This document shows positions 1 to 12,000 of a DNA stretch of 64,000 nucleotides, piece by piece. The notes under the pieces are model-generated. The model worked only from the letters and a program-made list of their open reading frames with translations. It was not told the DNA's origin and searched no databases. The DNA is taken from positions 35,311,001-35,375,000 of the forward strand of contig NC_088345.1 in the NCBI RefSeq assembly GCF_036884655.1, read 5' to 3'. This DNA is from Musa acuminata AAA Group. Taxonomy: Eukaryota > Streptophyta > Magnoliopsida > Zingiberales > Musaceae. How positions within the stretch are numbered: position 1 is the first letter of the stretch; each line of letters opens with the position of its first letter. A program made the position numbers and the translations under genes.

Positions 1-1
1 T

Positions 2-982
2 ATTATTCTCTTACTTTATGTTGATGACATGCTTATTCTTGGAAAAGATATGTCTAAAATTGACAGGTTGAAGAAGGAACTGAGTGAGTCTTTTGCAATG
101 AAGGACATGGGGCCAGCAAAGCAAATACTAGGCATGCAGATTTCTCGTGATAGGAAAAACAAGAAGATTTGGTTGTCACAAGAGAAATACATCGAGAAGG
201 TATTGGAAAGATTTAGTATGAGCAATGCTAAGCCAGTTGGTTCTCCTCTTGCAGGTCACTTCAAGTTGTGCTCAGAACAGAGTCCGTCAAGTGATGAGGA
301 GAAGGAGAAAATGCAAAAGGTTCCTTATGCTTCAGCAGTTGGAAGTTTAATGTATGCAATGGTATGTACGAGGCCGGACATCGCATATGCAGTGGGTGTT
401 ACTAGCAGATTTCTTGCAAATCCAGGCAAAGAGCACTGGGCAGCAGTGAAGTGGATTTTTAGATATCTCAGAGGGAGCTCTAAGGTTTGTTTAAGCTTTG
501 GAGGTGGACCACCTATGTTAACAGGTTACACAGATGCAGATATGGCAAGAGATATAGATACGAGGAAGTCTACTTCAGGTTATGTACTTACTTTTGCAGG
601 GGGAGCTGTGTCATGGCAATCCAGGTTACAAAGGTGTATTGCTCTCTCCACCACAGAAGCAGAATATATTGCTGCTATAGAGGTATGCAAAGAAATGTTA
701 TGGATGAAAGAATTCTTACAAGAATTGGGGCTGAAACAGGAAAATTATGTGGTGCATTGTGACAGCCAGAGTGCCATCCATTTGTGTAAGAACCCAATGT
801 TTCATTCCAAGTCAAAGCATATAGATGTCAGATACCACTGGATTCGAAATGTATTTGAAGAGAAGCAGTTGCAGCTTCAGAAAATTCATACAGATGACAA
901 CGGAGCAGACATGTTGACGAAGACCTTACCAAAAGAAAGACAGGAGATATGCCGACAGTTGGTCGGTATGGCTTCACATTGA
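2..982 (+). CDS. Ty1/copia retrotransposon pol, C-terminal part (reverse transcriptase end + RNase H), 5' end outside window
   Basis: This is the end of a copia polyprotein that copies the element's RNA into DNA. The open frame enters from the window edge; an internal ATG at 29 is not a real start. Seen: the RT catalytic motif YVDD at once (bases 20-31), then the RT thumb/connection with VGSLMYAMVCTRPDIAYAVG. RNase H follows, with its acidic residues in GYTDADMARD, STTEAEY and HCDSQSAIHL, then HIDVRYHWIR and the typical end ADMLTKTLPKER. No stop or frameshift occurs in about 325 codons, so this copy is much better preserved than the copia elements at 6-23 kb. The motif set resembles the Tork/Tnt1-like lineage (family knowledge, not a search). 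Gag, protease and integrase must lie left of the window. Confidence 0.93.
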   Translation: MILLLYVDDMLILGKDMSKIDRLKKELSESFAMKDMGPAKQILGMQISRDRKNKKIWLSQEKYIEKVLERFSMSNAKPVGSPLAGHFKLCSEQSPSSDEEKEKMQKVPYASAVGSLMYAMVCTRPDIAYAVGVTSRFLANPGKEHWAAVKWIFRYLRGSSKVCLSFGGGPPMLTGYTDADMARDIDTRKSTSGYVLTFAGGAVSWQSRLQRCIALSTTEAEYIAAIEVCKEMLWMKEFLQELGLKQENYVVHCDSQSAIHLCKNPMFHSKSKHIDVRYHWIRNVFEEKQLQLQKIHTDDNGADMLTKTLPKERQEICRQLVGMASH

Positions 983-1011
983 GGAGTCATGGGACAGCCT
1001 CCCTTATGGGC

Positions 1012-1024
1012 TGAAAGGGGAGGT
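1012..1024 (+). other. Polypurine tract of the copia element
   Basis: The purine run GAAAGGGGAGG sits 30 bp after the pol stop codon and directly before the TGTTGG start of the 3' LTR. This is the normal position of the plus-strand DNA primer in LTR retrotransposons. Confidence 0.7.
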
Positions 1025-1628
1025 TGTTGGGCTGATGGCCCATATTCAGCCCACGTGGGCTTTATCAGCCCACAGCTCACCCCCTCTTAACCTAACCCTA
1101 ATTAAGATTAGGGGGGTGTGGTGGCTACGTTTTAGAGGCAGATTAAAGCTATAAAAAGGCAGCAACGAGGCAGATCTTTGGAGCCACGAGATTCCAAAGA
1201 GAAGAAGGAGAACAAGGCAGAAAAGGAAGAGAAAGAAAGGGAAGAAGACAAGGACAACGCAGAGAGACTGTTCACAATCATCTAGTAGTGTTCTCATCTC
1301 AGGTTAGATCAAATCTACAGTAGGCTCTTGCTGTGATTACTTGGGAGGTTTTAGATATTGTGGGCAGTAACGTGATCCTTGTATCCCAGTTATTCTCTTG
1401 TGGTTGTTGCTTGGGTTTTGGGTAAGAGATTGAGATTTGTATATTCATTATTCTCATAGTGGATTATCTCTAGTTTGCCCCGTGGTTTTTACCCTTCACA
1501 TTGAAGGGGTTTTCCACGTATATCTTGGTGTTCTGTTTGATTGTGTTTCCATTTTATTCCGCTGCGTATTTTGGTCTTCTAGTATTTGTTCCTATACAAA
1601 GGTTATTCCTGTTTATATCCCCATCACA
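1025..1628 (+). mobile_element. 3' LTR of the Tork/Tnt1-like copia element
   Basis: The LTR begins TGTTGG right after the polypurine tract. It contains a TATA box, then the GT-rich, T-rich stretch common in copia R/U5 regions. The 3' border is uncertain: I place it at CCATCACA (ends in CA) near 1628, giving about 600 bp. The 5' LTR is outside the window, so neither LTR identity nor the target-site duplication can be checked here. Confidence 0.6.
1048..1158 (+). promoter_or_regulatory. LTR promoter: G-box palindrome plus TATA box
   Basis: A 14-bp perfect palindrome AGCCCACGTGGGCT (1048-1061) holds a CACGTG G-box core and is flanked by more GGGCT/AGCCC repeats. A TATA box TATAAAAAG follows at 1150-1158. 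The spacing fits an RNA polymerase II promoter in the U3 part of the LTR. G-boxes bind plant bZIP/bHLH factors; regulation by them is inference. Confidence 0.5.
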
Positions 1629-1858
1629 ATTCTATGGCGACTTTGGCATTCTTGTTGATTTAAGCTTGAAAGAGAAGCAGAAGAGGGTCGCTCTTTTATT
1701 TTTCTCGGCCAAAGTATTGATTAGGTTTACCTTGCTACCACTCTGTATTTGTCTCTGAAGGTGCAACTTGAAGATCTCATAGTTTGCAGCCTGATCTTAA
1801 TGTCCTATTTGGAGATTTGATGAGCTCATCATCTTACGGCTGCACATTTTGATTTCAG
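1629..1858 (+). other. Intron remnant upstream of the GT47 exon
   Basis: T-rich, non-coding DNA between the LTR and the first visible GT47 exon. It ends in a good 3' splice acceptor (TTTTGATTTCAG, ending 1858). The retrotransposon probably lies in the upstream intron, or has replaced the 5' end of the gene; the window cannot decide. Confidence 0.5.
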
Positions 1859-2969
1859 GACTTACATCGAGATGGAGAAGAGATTCAAGGTGTGGATATA
1901 CAAGGAAGGAGAACCGCCCATCGTCCACGACGGGCCGGGCGCAAGCATCTACGCCATCGAAGGCCACTTCATGAGCGAGATGGAGGGCAAGACGAGCCCC
2001 TTTGTAGCGCGTCATCCTGCAGAAGCACACGCCTTCTTCCTCCCCTTCAGTGTAGTCAACATCGTGCATTTCTTCTACAGACCCAAAGCCAACGGTTACT
2101 GGGAACACATGAAACGACTGATAGCCGATTACATAGACGTCATTGCAGACAAGCATCCGTACTGGAAGCGAAGCCTCGGTGCAGTCCATTTCATGGTGTC
2201 TTGTCATGGCTGGGTAAACCTTCACATGAGCAAATCGATGGTCAGTGTAATGCGGTTCTCGTATCAGTATCACAAACTCCCATTAATCTGTGCTGATACC
2301 ATTCAGGCTCCGCCGCTATCGCATGCGAACCCTGAGCTCTATCAGAACTCCATCCGGGTGATCTGCAACGCCAACACGTCCAAGGGATTCAAGCTTGGAA
2401 AGGACGTGACGCTGCCGGAAGTGCATCTCTCGGACGGACTGCTCTCGCAGCCACCTCGAGACCAGCTCCACACTGAAAGGACGACTCTCGCGTTCTTCGC
2501 CGGTGGCTCGCATGGCTACATCAGGCAGATGCTACTCCACCATTGGAAAGGGAAAGACACGGAGGTGGTGGTCCATGAGTATCTTCCCAAGGGAACGAGC
2601 TACGGTGAGTTGATGAGGAAGAGCAAGTTCTGCTTGTGCCCGAGCGGGTACGAGGTGGCGAGCCCCAGGATCGTGGAGTCAATATTCATGGGATGCGTCC
2701 CGGTGATCATCTCCGTGGACTATCCGCTTCCCTTCTCCGATGTGCTGGATTGGAGCAAGTTCTCTGTTCAGATACCGGTGAAGAAGATACCCGAGATCAA
2801 GACGACACTTCAAGGGATCTCGGAGAGACAGTACAAGGTGTTGCGGCGGAGGGTGCTGCTGGTGCAAAGGCATTTTGGGCTGCATCGGCCGGCCAATAGA
2901 TGCGATCTGATCCATATGGTGCTTCATTCAATATGGCTGAGAACACTAAACGTGAGGCTTTCTTATTGA
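1859..2969 (+). CDS. GT47 exostosin-family glycosyltransferase, 3' exons
   Basis: Type II Golgi glycosyltransferases of this plant family (At5g03795/At3g07620-like) add sugars to cell-wall glycans; the acceptor here is unknown. The visible exon starts at 1859 after an acceptor and reads [11 protein letters not shown] from an upstream exon, so the ATG at 1872 is not a proven start. Motifs match the exostosin domain: [99 protein letters not shown] continuous 365-codon frame exists, but residues encoded by 2214-2306 interrupt the domain and are bounded by GT and AG. I read them as a 93-nt intron without stops, giving exons 1859-2213 and 2307-2969 and 334 aa after the internal Met. The N-terminal anchor and stem are missing. 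Coding DNA is GC-rich compared with its flanks. Confidence 0.88.
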
Positions 2970-3046
2970 CCTGAGAGGAATATTAGATTCCTGGAGACAA
3001 AAATGATGTGATTTTGGGGAAATGAACCATTACTTCTAAATAATGC

Positions 3047-3089
<43 letters not shown>

Positions 3090-6061
3090 TCTGTCATAAC
3101 TTTGAAGTTATAATGCACACCTCCATGTGAATGGAAGGGATGTGTTAATAGGAAGTTAAAATTAATATAGTTTATTTGTAGCGTAATGTAAGTCTTGGAA
3201 TAACATGATTATTTGTTTGTGAATGCATATCCACATTATCTAATGGCAAGCATACTTTCTCGCGGGGAGTCGGATAATGGATAGCCAATAAAAATTTTGG
3301 TAGATCATTGTATGGTTCTGAGCTCGAATCTTATCATATTTTATTTTAAAAAATAATTATTATAATAAATATGATATTATAAGCCTTTCAAATTTTTTAA
3401 TTTAAAAATTAAATATAAAAGTTAAAATATTAAAAAAATCTGTTTTTTTCCACTTTTTTTTTCAAAATTATAGAGGTTTAAATATATTTAATTAGATTTT
3501 ATTGATTTCTTGTTCCCATGACTTTACTACAGATAAAATAAGATGATTGAAAGGTTGCAGTCTGATTCTTAAATGAAAAGATGGACTAGAAATTCAAGTA
3601 ATTATATCAAAATGCTATTGGAAAACCAAAGTCCTCAAACCTTCAGAAATTAAAATTCTTCATATTCTAATAAAAATATAAACCATCCAATTAAATAAAA
3701 ATTGCAAAAAAATAAACTATCAATTAAGTAGAATCAGATTGGCTAATTGGGAAGCTTAACATAAAAGGGAACTCGTTTGAGTTGGTGCTAACTCTATTAC
3801 CAAATTGACCATTTTGGAATTTCAATCGGACACATTAACCATCAATTAAGACCGAAGTTTATATCGATTTTCTATGTCAATGCCTAAGTGATTCTAATTG
3901 AACCTATTTGCATTAAGTTGAACCAAAGCTGACTCAAATTACCTATTTGACCACTTGATCTTGAACGACGAAGCTGACCTTGGATCTCAACTAGTTATTT
4001 AAGTCATTAAATTCTTTGGATTTCATTGTCCTTGACAACTTTACTCGACAAAATTTCTCATCTAATCATCCTAAGTCTATATTTGGAATACTAGTGGATT
4101 TCGTGATGATTTATCGTAAGGATTTCTATTTGTGGCTATAGCAAAGAGTAACAAGCTCGTGACTTAAGCTGTGTTCTAGGGTTGGCACTTTGTAGTTTGC
4201 ACCAATTGGAAGATAAGAACCTGTCTTGCCAAACGTCCTATTTGTTGTTACCTCAATTCTAATACCAAATTTTAACACCTAATTAGGAATCAAACAATGT
4301 TTGATTTTTCTGATTTTAGATTCTCTGGTTTCAATTTTTCTCTTCAAGAATCTTAGTTTTTTATTTTGATAAGTTAGATTATAGTTGTTCAACCTAAGTG
4401 TGACTTGTGAGCCTATCACAAGTCCAGTGTTGAGAAGATAGGGTACTCAGCATATGATCCTACATATAATATGCTGCATCTTTGTAGAACAATATTTCCT
4501 GATTATACTATTTGGACCTCTCTCACTAATACTATTCTAAATTATTTTAGGACACTTTGAGTCCACTTATTGACTTGACCTTTGTTGGACATGCTCTCAA
4601 TACAATTTTATATGAATTCTCATCAAGTCATTATACTTCTTGACAATAAAACTTATAGTAAGTTCGGATATCGAATCCAAGTAGGAGCTTATCTTTTAAA
4701 AAAAATATAATTCCTAATTTAAGCTAATAAGACACCAAATAGAGAGAATTAATTATTTAATTAATAAATTTAAGATTTTCATAGTAAAAAGTCTAATCCT
4801 AGCGGACATCATCGTAATCTCATATTCGAAGATGATAGAGACCCCTCCATATTTTGCGAGGAGTGAGAGCAATTTGTGTAAGAGACATGTTCCTTTATAA
4901 TAAATTCTATAATTGTAGAATTTAAAACTATATAATCAGGTTTATATTAATTATGAATTTTCCATGAATTTTAGATAAGTTATTTGATACTTTTAGATTT
5001 AAATATATGAGATATAGTATTGATCAATCTTTAGAAACCTAGTTTTGGATTAGAATAATAAAACGTTTTTTATCTAGGACAGTATATCTAACATGCAACT
5101 ATTTCATAAAATTTTATTCAAATTATTCTTGTTTTATCAAAATTTTAATTCGAAAATATGTCTTTAGTTCATGGAAAATAGATTTTGAATTTAGTTCCTT
5201 TACAAACATTTATATTACTTAATATTTAGTTTCTAGATTTTTTGTATTTAATCTTTATTTAATTTTTATGATTAAAATAATTATTTTAAATTTTTAAATG
5301 TTTTGGAAAAAAGAAAGATAAAGATATATTGAATTGAGGGGTCGGATCTAACTAAAGTTGGACATATTTTGATGAGGTTCACCTAGATCATAATAACTCA
5401 ATCAAACACAAGATCTTTATGGTTAAGTGGTCGATGAGTCAACAAATATGTAGTACATAAGATAATTCAACTAGCCATCTCAATGTAGTAAAGACGCACA
5501 ATGATAGAGTGTGATTCATCTTGATGTGACTTAATTTAGCATAACCCAGTGTTATCTCTTTTTCTTGACTAGACATGAGCCAACATAGCTCATTGTCCTC
5601 ATCTTCTCATTTTTCTATTTTTTTGACAATAGTAGGACAATTAAAATAAAACCTTCTTATTAATCTTTCTCGACTCTCTCACTATGTATTATTTCTTTTA
5701 TGACTTTCTCAACTTCAATCTCCTACTCTTCTTGTTATTTACTTTTCTCTAACCCCTCTCATTACCATAAGAACTTCACTTCACTACCTGTCCAAGGATT
5801 TTGTTATATCACTATTCTCTAACCCCTCTCAATGTACTCAAGTGATCCTTTTGTATGTTTTTCTTGTCATTCCATAAACTTGATGTGGATCAAAAAAATA
5901 AAACCCTAAAATTTTTTTGACCTTTAGTAGATATTATTAATTTAATACTAATAGAATTTTTTTGCTAGAATGGTTCATGATTGCATTCGGTCATATCATG
6001 TTGAGGGATGCTTTATGGTTGAGCTCAGCCACATCATCATTCAACGATGCTTCATAGCTAG
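2970..6061. other. Gene-free AT-rich DNA
   Basis: No coding region of note and no recognisable transposon domain in either strand. It contains one (TA)n microsatellite and a pyrimidine-rich part around 5620-5880 in which TCTCTAACCCCTCTCA occurs twice. Probably old decayed repeats; I see no other structure. Confidence 0.6.
3051..3086. repeat. (TA)n microsatellite
   Basis: About 18 TA units, flanked by CAC on the left and GTG on the right, so the whole block is a perfect inverted repeat able to form a hairpin. It lies about 80 bp after the GT47 stop codon, probably in the 3' flank of that gene. Confidence 0.9.
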
Positions 6062-7300
6062 TATTAGGATCGAAATCGATACTAAAGGGGGGGCGGTGAA
6101 TTAGTGCTTACGTAAAAATTACGTTGATTTAAAAACTCGTTTAATGTAGAAAAATAGTTTTGATAAAGTTCGAAAAGTGTTTAAGCTTGACTTAGAATAA
6201 ATATAAAATAAAGTGAACAGCTAAGTAAGTAATAAAATTAAGTAGTAAAGGAAAAGAGCACATTAGATTTATAATGGTTCGGTTGCCGTGACCTACATCC
6301 ACTCCCGATTCCTCTTCACTCGAGGTCATCAGTTTCCACTATTAATTTTCTTTCCAACGGACAAAGATCAACTACTCTTATAACTATTTTTCCTTTTCAC
6401 AGGCTCAATAGAGAACCTTTACATACCTTTTTTTATAAGTGTTCCCTCATACACATCCTTAGAACTATCATTAGGCTCTAGGAGGAGAGACTCTACACAT
6501 TAAGAGATTACAACCTTAGAATCACAAAATTTTTATTCTACTTTCGTGTGTTTTTTAAGCAAAAATTTGTGGGGTATTTATAGACTCCAAATTACTTCAA
6601 AAATTGGAGCTAAAATTCAAATCGTCGGATTTTTAGGGTACTAGCGGTACCACTACTTGTTAGTCTGACATTAGGTAGTACTACCACCTGATACAATCTG
6701 AAAGATTATATTTGGGTGGTACCACTGCTTGATACAATTTGGGAGACTATGTTTGGGCGGTACCACCGCTTGACATAATTTGGGAGATTGTGTCTGGGCG
6801 ATACCACCACTGAACCCTGCTACAAGTCACTAAATAGGCCAAACAACAAGCTTAATTGGCTCCTAATTTAGTTAGCATTGTTTCATCCCAAAACTGACTT
6901 AATTAGTCCTAAATTAATTTGATCTAAATACATGATTACAAGCATGAAACTTATATTATCTGGCATATCATTAGTTCATCCAGTGTTTCGTTTGATCCTT
7001 CAACGCATCGTCCTCTCCTTCGGTATATTGACTCTCGCAACTTCCGATATCCCTAGCACAATGTCCGATCCTTCAGCCTAATACCTGAACTCATGGCATA
7101 AAGTCCTTCTACCGGTGCGTCGACCGATCTTTCGACTCAACGTTCAATCTCATAATATGTTTCACTTCGACCCAACGTCCGATTCCTCCTACTTTAATCG
7201 ATTTACCTTTTTTGATCGAAGTTAGTCCTGTGTCACTCAAAACATATATTAGATCATAAACTTATTAATTGATTTCATAATCAAAATCTAAGATTCAATA
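6062..7300 (-). mobile_element. LTR1 (outer 3' LTR of the array)
   Basis: Shares with LTR2 and LTR3 the order: TTAGGATC-type end, G-run followed by GAATTAGTGC, 'GGTTCGG', a TATA box on the minus strand near 6569-6576, GGTACC-rich repeats (6640-6820), and an end whose complement reads TTGAATCTTAGATTTTGAT. The outer end is mutated (TATTAGG instead of TGTTAGG), so the exact border is plus or minus 2 bp. Confidence 0.75.
6640..6820. repeat. GGTACC palindrome modules in LTR1
   Basis: Imperfect repeats built around GCGGTACCACCGCTTGACAT, separated by TTTGGGAGATTGTGTCTGGG-like spacers. The same module is found at equivalent places of LTR2 (11345-11560), LTR3 (15125-15330) and the 5' LTR at 16763-16960. 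Confidence 0.7.
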
Positions 7301-7504
7301 ATCTTCTCCTTTTTTATGATGACAACCAATTAATGATGGAGTTTAAATTAAACTTCCCCTATCATATTGAAATAAGATTTAATTTTAGAAAATGATAACC
7401 GTTGACTTTCACATCATTACATGCATCATAAAATCATGAGTATTGCATGCATAATTTTATATCATCATCATAACTTCTCCCCTTTTGTCATTAACAAAAA
7501 AGAG

Positions 7505-7800
7505 AAGTGTAACTAGCAAGTTTTTGAAAAAGAATGCAAGCTCGTAAATTAACAAGTTTTACATCATTTTAGAACATGCAAGCTAGCAAGTTTTAAAGAT
7601 GTACAAGTTTAGCAATTTTGCTTCTCTTGAGATGTGCAAGTTAACAATTCTTGTTTCTCTTTTGAGATGTGTAAGCTAGCAAATTTTTCTCCTTGAAATG
7701 TGCAGACTAGCAAGATTTCTTCTCTTTGAAATGTACAAGCTAGCAATACTTTCTCATTGAAATGTGGAAGCTAGCAATGCTTTCTCCCCCTTTGTTATTG
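7505..7800 (-). repeat. ~35-bp GCTAGC minisatellite in the 3' region of internal region A
   Basis: Several imperfect copies of a unit that reads, on this strand, GAAATGTGCAAGCTAGCAA plus TTTCTTCTCT. The same unit occurs in the relative at 22487-22736 and in about two copies at 12250-12340. It lies between two CTCCCC(C)TTTGTTATTG tracts, which are polypurine tracts on the element's coding strand. Confidence 0.75.
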
Positions 7801-9589
7801 TCAAAAAGAAGGGAAGAATACAATGTTGTAATTATTTTCTCTTTACATCAATTTTCAAATCATGATAAAGATAAATAACAAAGATAAATTTACATCAATA
7901 TTTCAATCATAAAAAAATGAAAGATCAAGTCATGAATATCAAAAGACCATGTATAATTTTTGACAAATCTCTTCTTTTGTAAATAGAAGTAATGATAGGA
8001 AACAATCTTGATTCGAAAAGAAAACTCAAGTCATAAAAATTGAGAAATCGAGATCATCATCTAAAAAATGTATAAGTGTTTATATATTGAGATTTAACAA
8101 TTTGAGAGATTTAACTATTGAGAAATCTTCTTTTGGGAGATTCAACAATTTGCCTAAATTAAACATTCAAGCTAGTACTTTTGGTTCTCTTGAGATGCTA
8201 ATAATTTTCTTTCTCCCCTTTGTTATTGTAAGAAAGAAGAAGAGGGAAATAATATAGTGGTGTAATTTATTTCCTTCTTACATCAATGCTCTAAGCATCA
8301 CATAAGGTATACAACCATAAATACAAAGGAATGATATAAAAATTTACATCAATAATCATGAAATATATTAAAGATTATAAAAGATCAATATAAAAGATCA
8401 TCAGTCTTTTGTATTTATCAAGAAAAACTTCAAAATATAAGAGATTAGTTTGATTATCAATACAAAGGAGTCATAATAAATCTCAAGTTGAGAAATTAAG
8501 ATTATAATTTGTATAAATCTCCTCTTAAATAAAAAGAAGGAATGATATGAGAGCACATAATAAAAGATCTTGATTCATAAAAGATTTCAAGTTATAATTC
8601 CGAGGAATCAAGAGAAAAATTATTATTCATTTAGATAATATTTATCTTTAGTAAATAATAAAAATAAATCTTGGAAGATCAAAGATCTTGATTTAAAAAG
8701 TCTCAAGTATCAAATTCATGACTCAGATAAAACTCAATCAAATTTAATTTATCAAATCATCAAAATCACTTTCTTAAGAGATTCATAAAAAAATAACATA
8801 AATAGATTCATTAATCTCTTTTTGAAAGATTCGATAAGCTTTTAGGGATAGAGACATTCTCAAAACTAATGCATTCCCCCTTTTTTTATTTTAATTTAAA
8901 CGATTGATTTCATACAAGCATGTTCAATTTTCTTTTATGCCAAATCCATGCATCATCGTTTAAAATAAAAAAACAGAAAATTATCACAAAAATCATCACA
9001 AATACAAGCATGCCCTTGTATAACACATTAAACAATAAAGCATCTTCAATTAAAGGATTTGTTACCGATAATTTTAATTTTAATTGTCTTTCCTTTATTG
9101 TTTCGGCTAGTGAGCTTTATGAAGTATTTTGGATCTCTAGTCATGATCATCCACAATCAAAATTTTATTTTTGCTTCTAGCCTTCGATTATAAAGATGTC
9201 TACAAGAAGGGTAGCTTTGTTCTAGGTACCCATTTAGCTTTGAATCCCTCGTGATTGGATCTACCTATTTTAATTTTTGGCTTTAAGACATTCATGGTTC
9301 CTTTAGGAACTCAAACCAATTTATGTGAGTCATACATTTTAAATAAATATTTAAAAATAAAATAATCACATCTACTATAAAAATTACACTTAACCTTAGG
9401 GGTAACATACAATGTGGATCCTTTAATAAAAATAGTTGGCTTTTGTTGAGTGTAATTACTCACAAAGCCAATTCATTCTTTTCTACCATGACTCTTATTG
9501 ACAAAAATCATGTTTAAAGATTTGCTACCAATTTCAAATTTTTATAACGTTTGTTGTAATACTACATTTTCTTTTTTAAGTGAATCTAA

Positions 9590-10705
9590 TTATTCACACT
9601 TAATGCAAGGGGTTAACAAGCATTTATCATACTTATTTTTTAAAATTTTAAATTCATTAGAAAGAGAAGTATGGACTTTTTTTAATAATTTATATTTTTT
9701 GCCAACTAAATTATATTCATAAAAAAAATCATGAAAGGGATAGAGTAATTTATTGTAAGGTAAATAAGATTTATTTGAGTCACTTATCTCGTCGTTGAGA
9801 GCCATTAAGGCATCGTTCGCCATCTTGCCTTTGTTGGTTTACTCCTTATATTTGAATGTACTCGATTCATTTCATACCACCTTGAATACTTTCTTCTTCT
9901 TTGATTGCTTCTTCAATTTATAGTAAGTTATTATGTTTTTAAGTTTATTTTTAGAATTAATCTTTTTTATGAGCTTTTTAAACATTTTTGTCAAAAGTTT
10001 TATGTCATAATCACTTGAGCTTTCGCTCGAGTAGTCTTCTATTGTTCAAAGTGCTAAATTCATTCTGTTCTTTGGAATGTAGTTCTCATGTTCATTATAT
10101 TCAATATAAGTCATTTTATAGGTCATTAAAGACTCGATAAGTTCTTCAAGTGAAAAATTATTTAGGTCATTTGCTTCTTGTATTCCCATTACTTTTGGAT
10201 CCCAACTTAGAATCTTATTTACAAGTTTAAGATTTAAAAAATATTTACTAAGAGCTTTCAAACTATTGATGACATCTGTAAAATGAGTGTACATGTTAAT
10301 AATAGTTTCACTTGACTTCATTCAAAATAATTCAAAATTATGCACCAAAAGATTTACTTTAGACTCTTTAACTCTATTTGTGCCTTCATATGTGATTTCG
10401 AGTGTACATCAAATATCATGTGCAATTTCGCATATAGAAACTCGATTAAATTTTTTTTTATCTAGAGCTCAAAACAAAGCATTCATCGCTTTAGTATTCA
10501 AAGAAAAAGTTTTTTTCTCCAAATCATTCCATTCATTCATTAGATTAGAAGACTTTTGAAAACCACTTTCGATAATATTCCATAAATTCAAATCCATAGA
10601 AAGCAATAAAACTCTTATTCGAGTTTTTCAATAAGTGTAGTCCGTCCCATTGAATATAGGAGAATGAATGATCGAGTGACCCTTTAGATTATCGGAAAAA
10701 GTCAT
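9590..10705 (-). pseudogene. Degenerate copia gag, copy A
   Basis: The minus-strand frame starts MTFSDNLKGHS at 10705 and continues with FNGTDY, an NIIE motif, MNEWNDLEKK and the block MYTHFTDVINSLKALSKYF. These align with the gag at 17591-18790. Stops interrupt it at least five times, mostly at positions where the relatives have Gln or Trp. The best open parts are 10321-10046 and 9823-9590. Gag would form the virus-like particle; this copy cannot. Confidence 0.72.
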
Positions 10706-10754
10706 CTCTCTTATGTGTTAAATTAAAAGAGAGAAATGTGGCTCTAATACCAAT

Positions 10755-12000
10755 TGTTAGGATTAAAATCGGCACTTGGGCGGGGGGGGGGGGATTGAAT
10801 TAGTACTTACATAAAAATTACGTCGATTTGAAAACTCATTCAAAGTAGAAACACTGTTTCGATAAAGCCCGTATTAAAAAGTATTTAAGATTGACTTAGA
10901 GTAAATATAAAGTGAAGTGAGTAGGTAAGTAAGTAATAAAAGTAAACAACAAAGAAAAAGAGCACACCAGATTTATAATGGTTCGGTCGTCATAACTTAC
11001 ATTCACTCTTGATCCTCTTCACTCGAGACCACCATCTTACACTATCGATCTTCTTTCCAATGGGCAAAGATCAACTACCCTTACAACTCTTTCTCATTTT
11101 TACAAGCTCAGGAGAGAACCTTTACACCCCTCTTTTACAAGTGTTCCCTCATACACCTCCTTTAGGACTATCACTAAGCTCTAAGAGGAGGGATTCTACA
11201 CTTTAAGAGATTATAACATTGGAATCATAGAGTTTTTATTCTACTTTCGTATGTTTTTCAAGCAGAAATTTGTGGGATGTTTATAGACCAAAAATGGCTT
11301 CAAAAATTGAAATCAAAATTCAAATCCCTAAGTTTTTGGAGTACTGGCGGTACCATCGCTAGTATTGGGCGGTACCACCGCTAGTACTGGGCGGTACTAT
11401 TGCCTGTCAGTCTAACATTGGGCAGTACCATCGCTTTACATAGTTTGGAAGATCATATTTGGGTGGTACCACCGCCCAGTCTTGCGGTACCACTACCTGA
11501 CATAGTCTAGTAGATTATGTTTGGGTGGTACCATCGCTAGACCCTACTATAGGTCACTAAATGGGCCAAACAACAAACCCAATTTAGCCCTGATTTCGGC
11601 CTAATTGGCCCCTAATTGAGTTGATATTGGTTCATCCTAAAATTAACTCAATTAGTCCTAAACTAACTCAATTTAGACAAATAATTATAAGAATAAATCC
11701 TATGTTGTCCGGCATATCATTGGTTCATCAAACGCTCCGTTCGATCCTTTCGTGCATCATCTTTTCTTTCAGTATATTGCCCAATCAGTATATTGACTCC
11801 CGCAACTTTTGGTCTCCTTGGCACAATATTCGATCCTTCAGCCCGATGCCCAAACTCATGGCACGAAGTCCTTCTGCTTGTGTGTTGATCGACCCTCTCG
11901 CTTGATGTCTATTCTCCTGGTATATTTCACTCCGACCCAACGTCTGATTCCTCTTGCTTTAATCGATTTTTCTTTTCTGATCGAAGTTAGTCTTATAGTT
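10755..12000 (-). mobile_element. LTR2 (shared middle LTR), inner end deleted
   Basis: Begins TGTTAGGATTAAAATCGGCAC directly beside the primer site of internal region A. It has a run of about 14 G near 10784, a TATA-like TTTATAGAC complement near 11281, and GGTACC modules at 11345-11560. Similarity to LTR1 stops near 11996, so the last ~90 bp and the adjoining polypurine region are missing, which indicates a deletion across the LTR/internal border. Confidence 0.75.

Larger units (their letters stand above)
7301..10754 (-). mobile_element. Internal region A of the array (gag + protease trace, pol deleted)
   Basis: Reading on the minus strand from 10754: a primer site TGGTATTAGAGCC, gag (10705-9590), a trace of the protease/GAG-pre-integrase region (about 9200-9030, with IGNKS-type residues), then directly the 3' untranslated part with polypurine-like tracts and the GCTAGC minisatellite. 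Integrase, RT and RNase H are absent. Length 3.45 kb against 5.57 kb in the relative at 17538-23110. Confidence 0.7.

Noticed and set aside
1797..2927. Minus-strand and second-frame ORFs over the GT47 exons
   Set aside because: Shadows of GC-rich coding sequence; no family resemblance.
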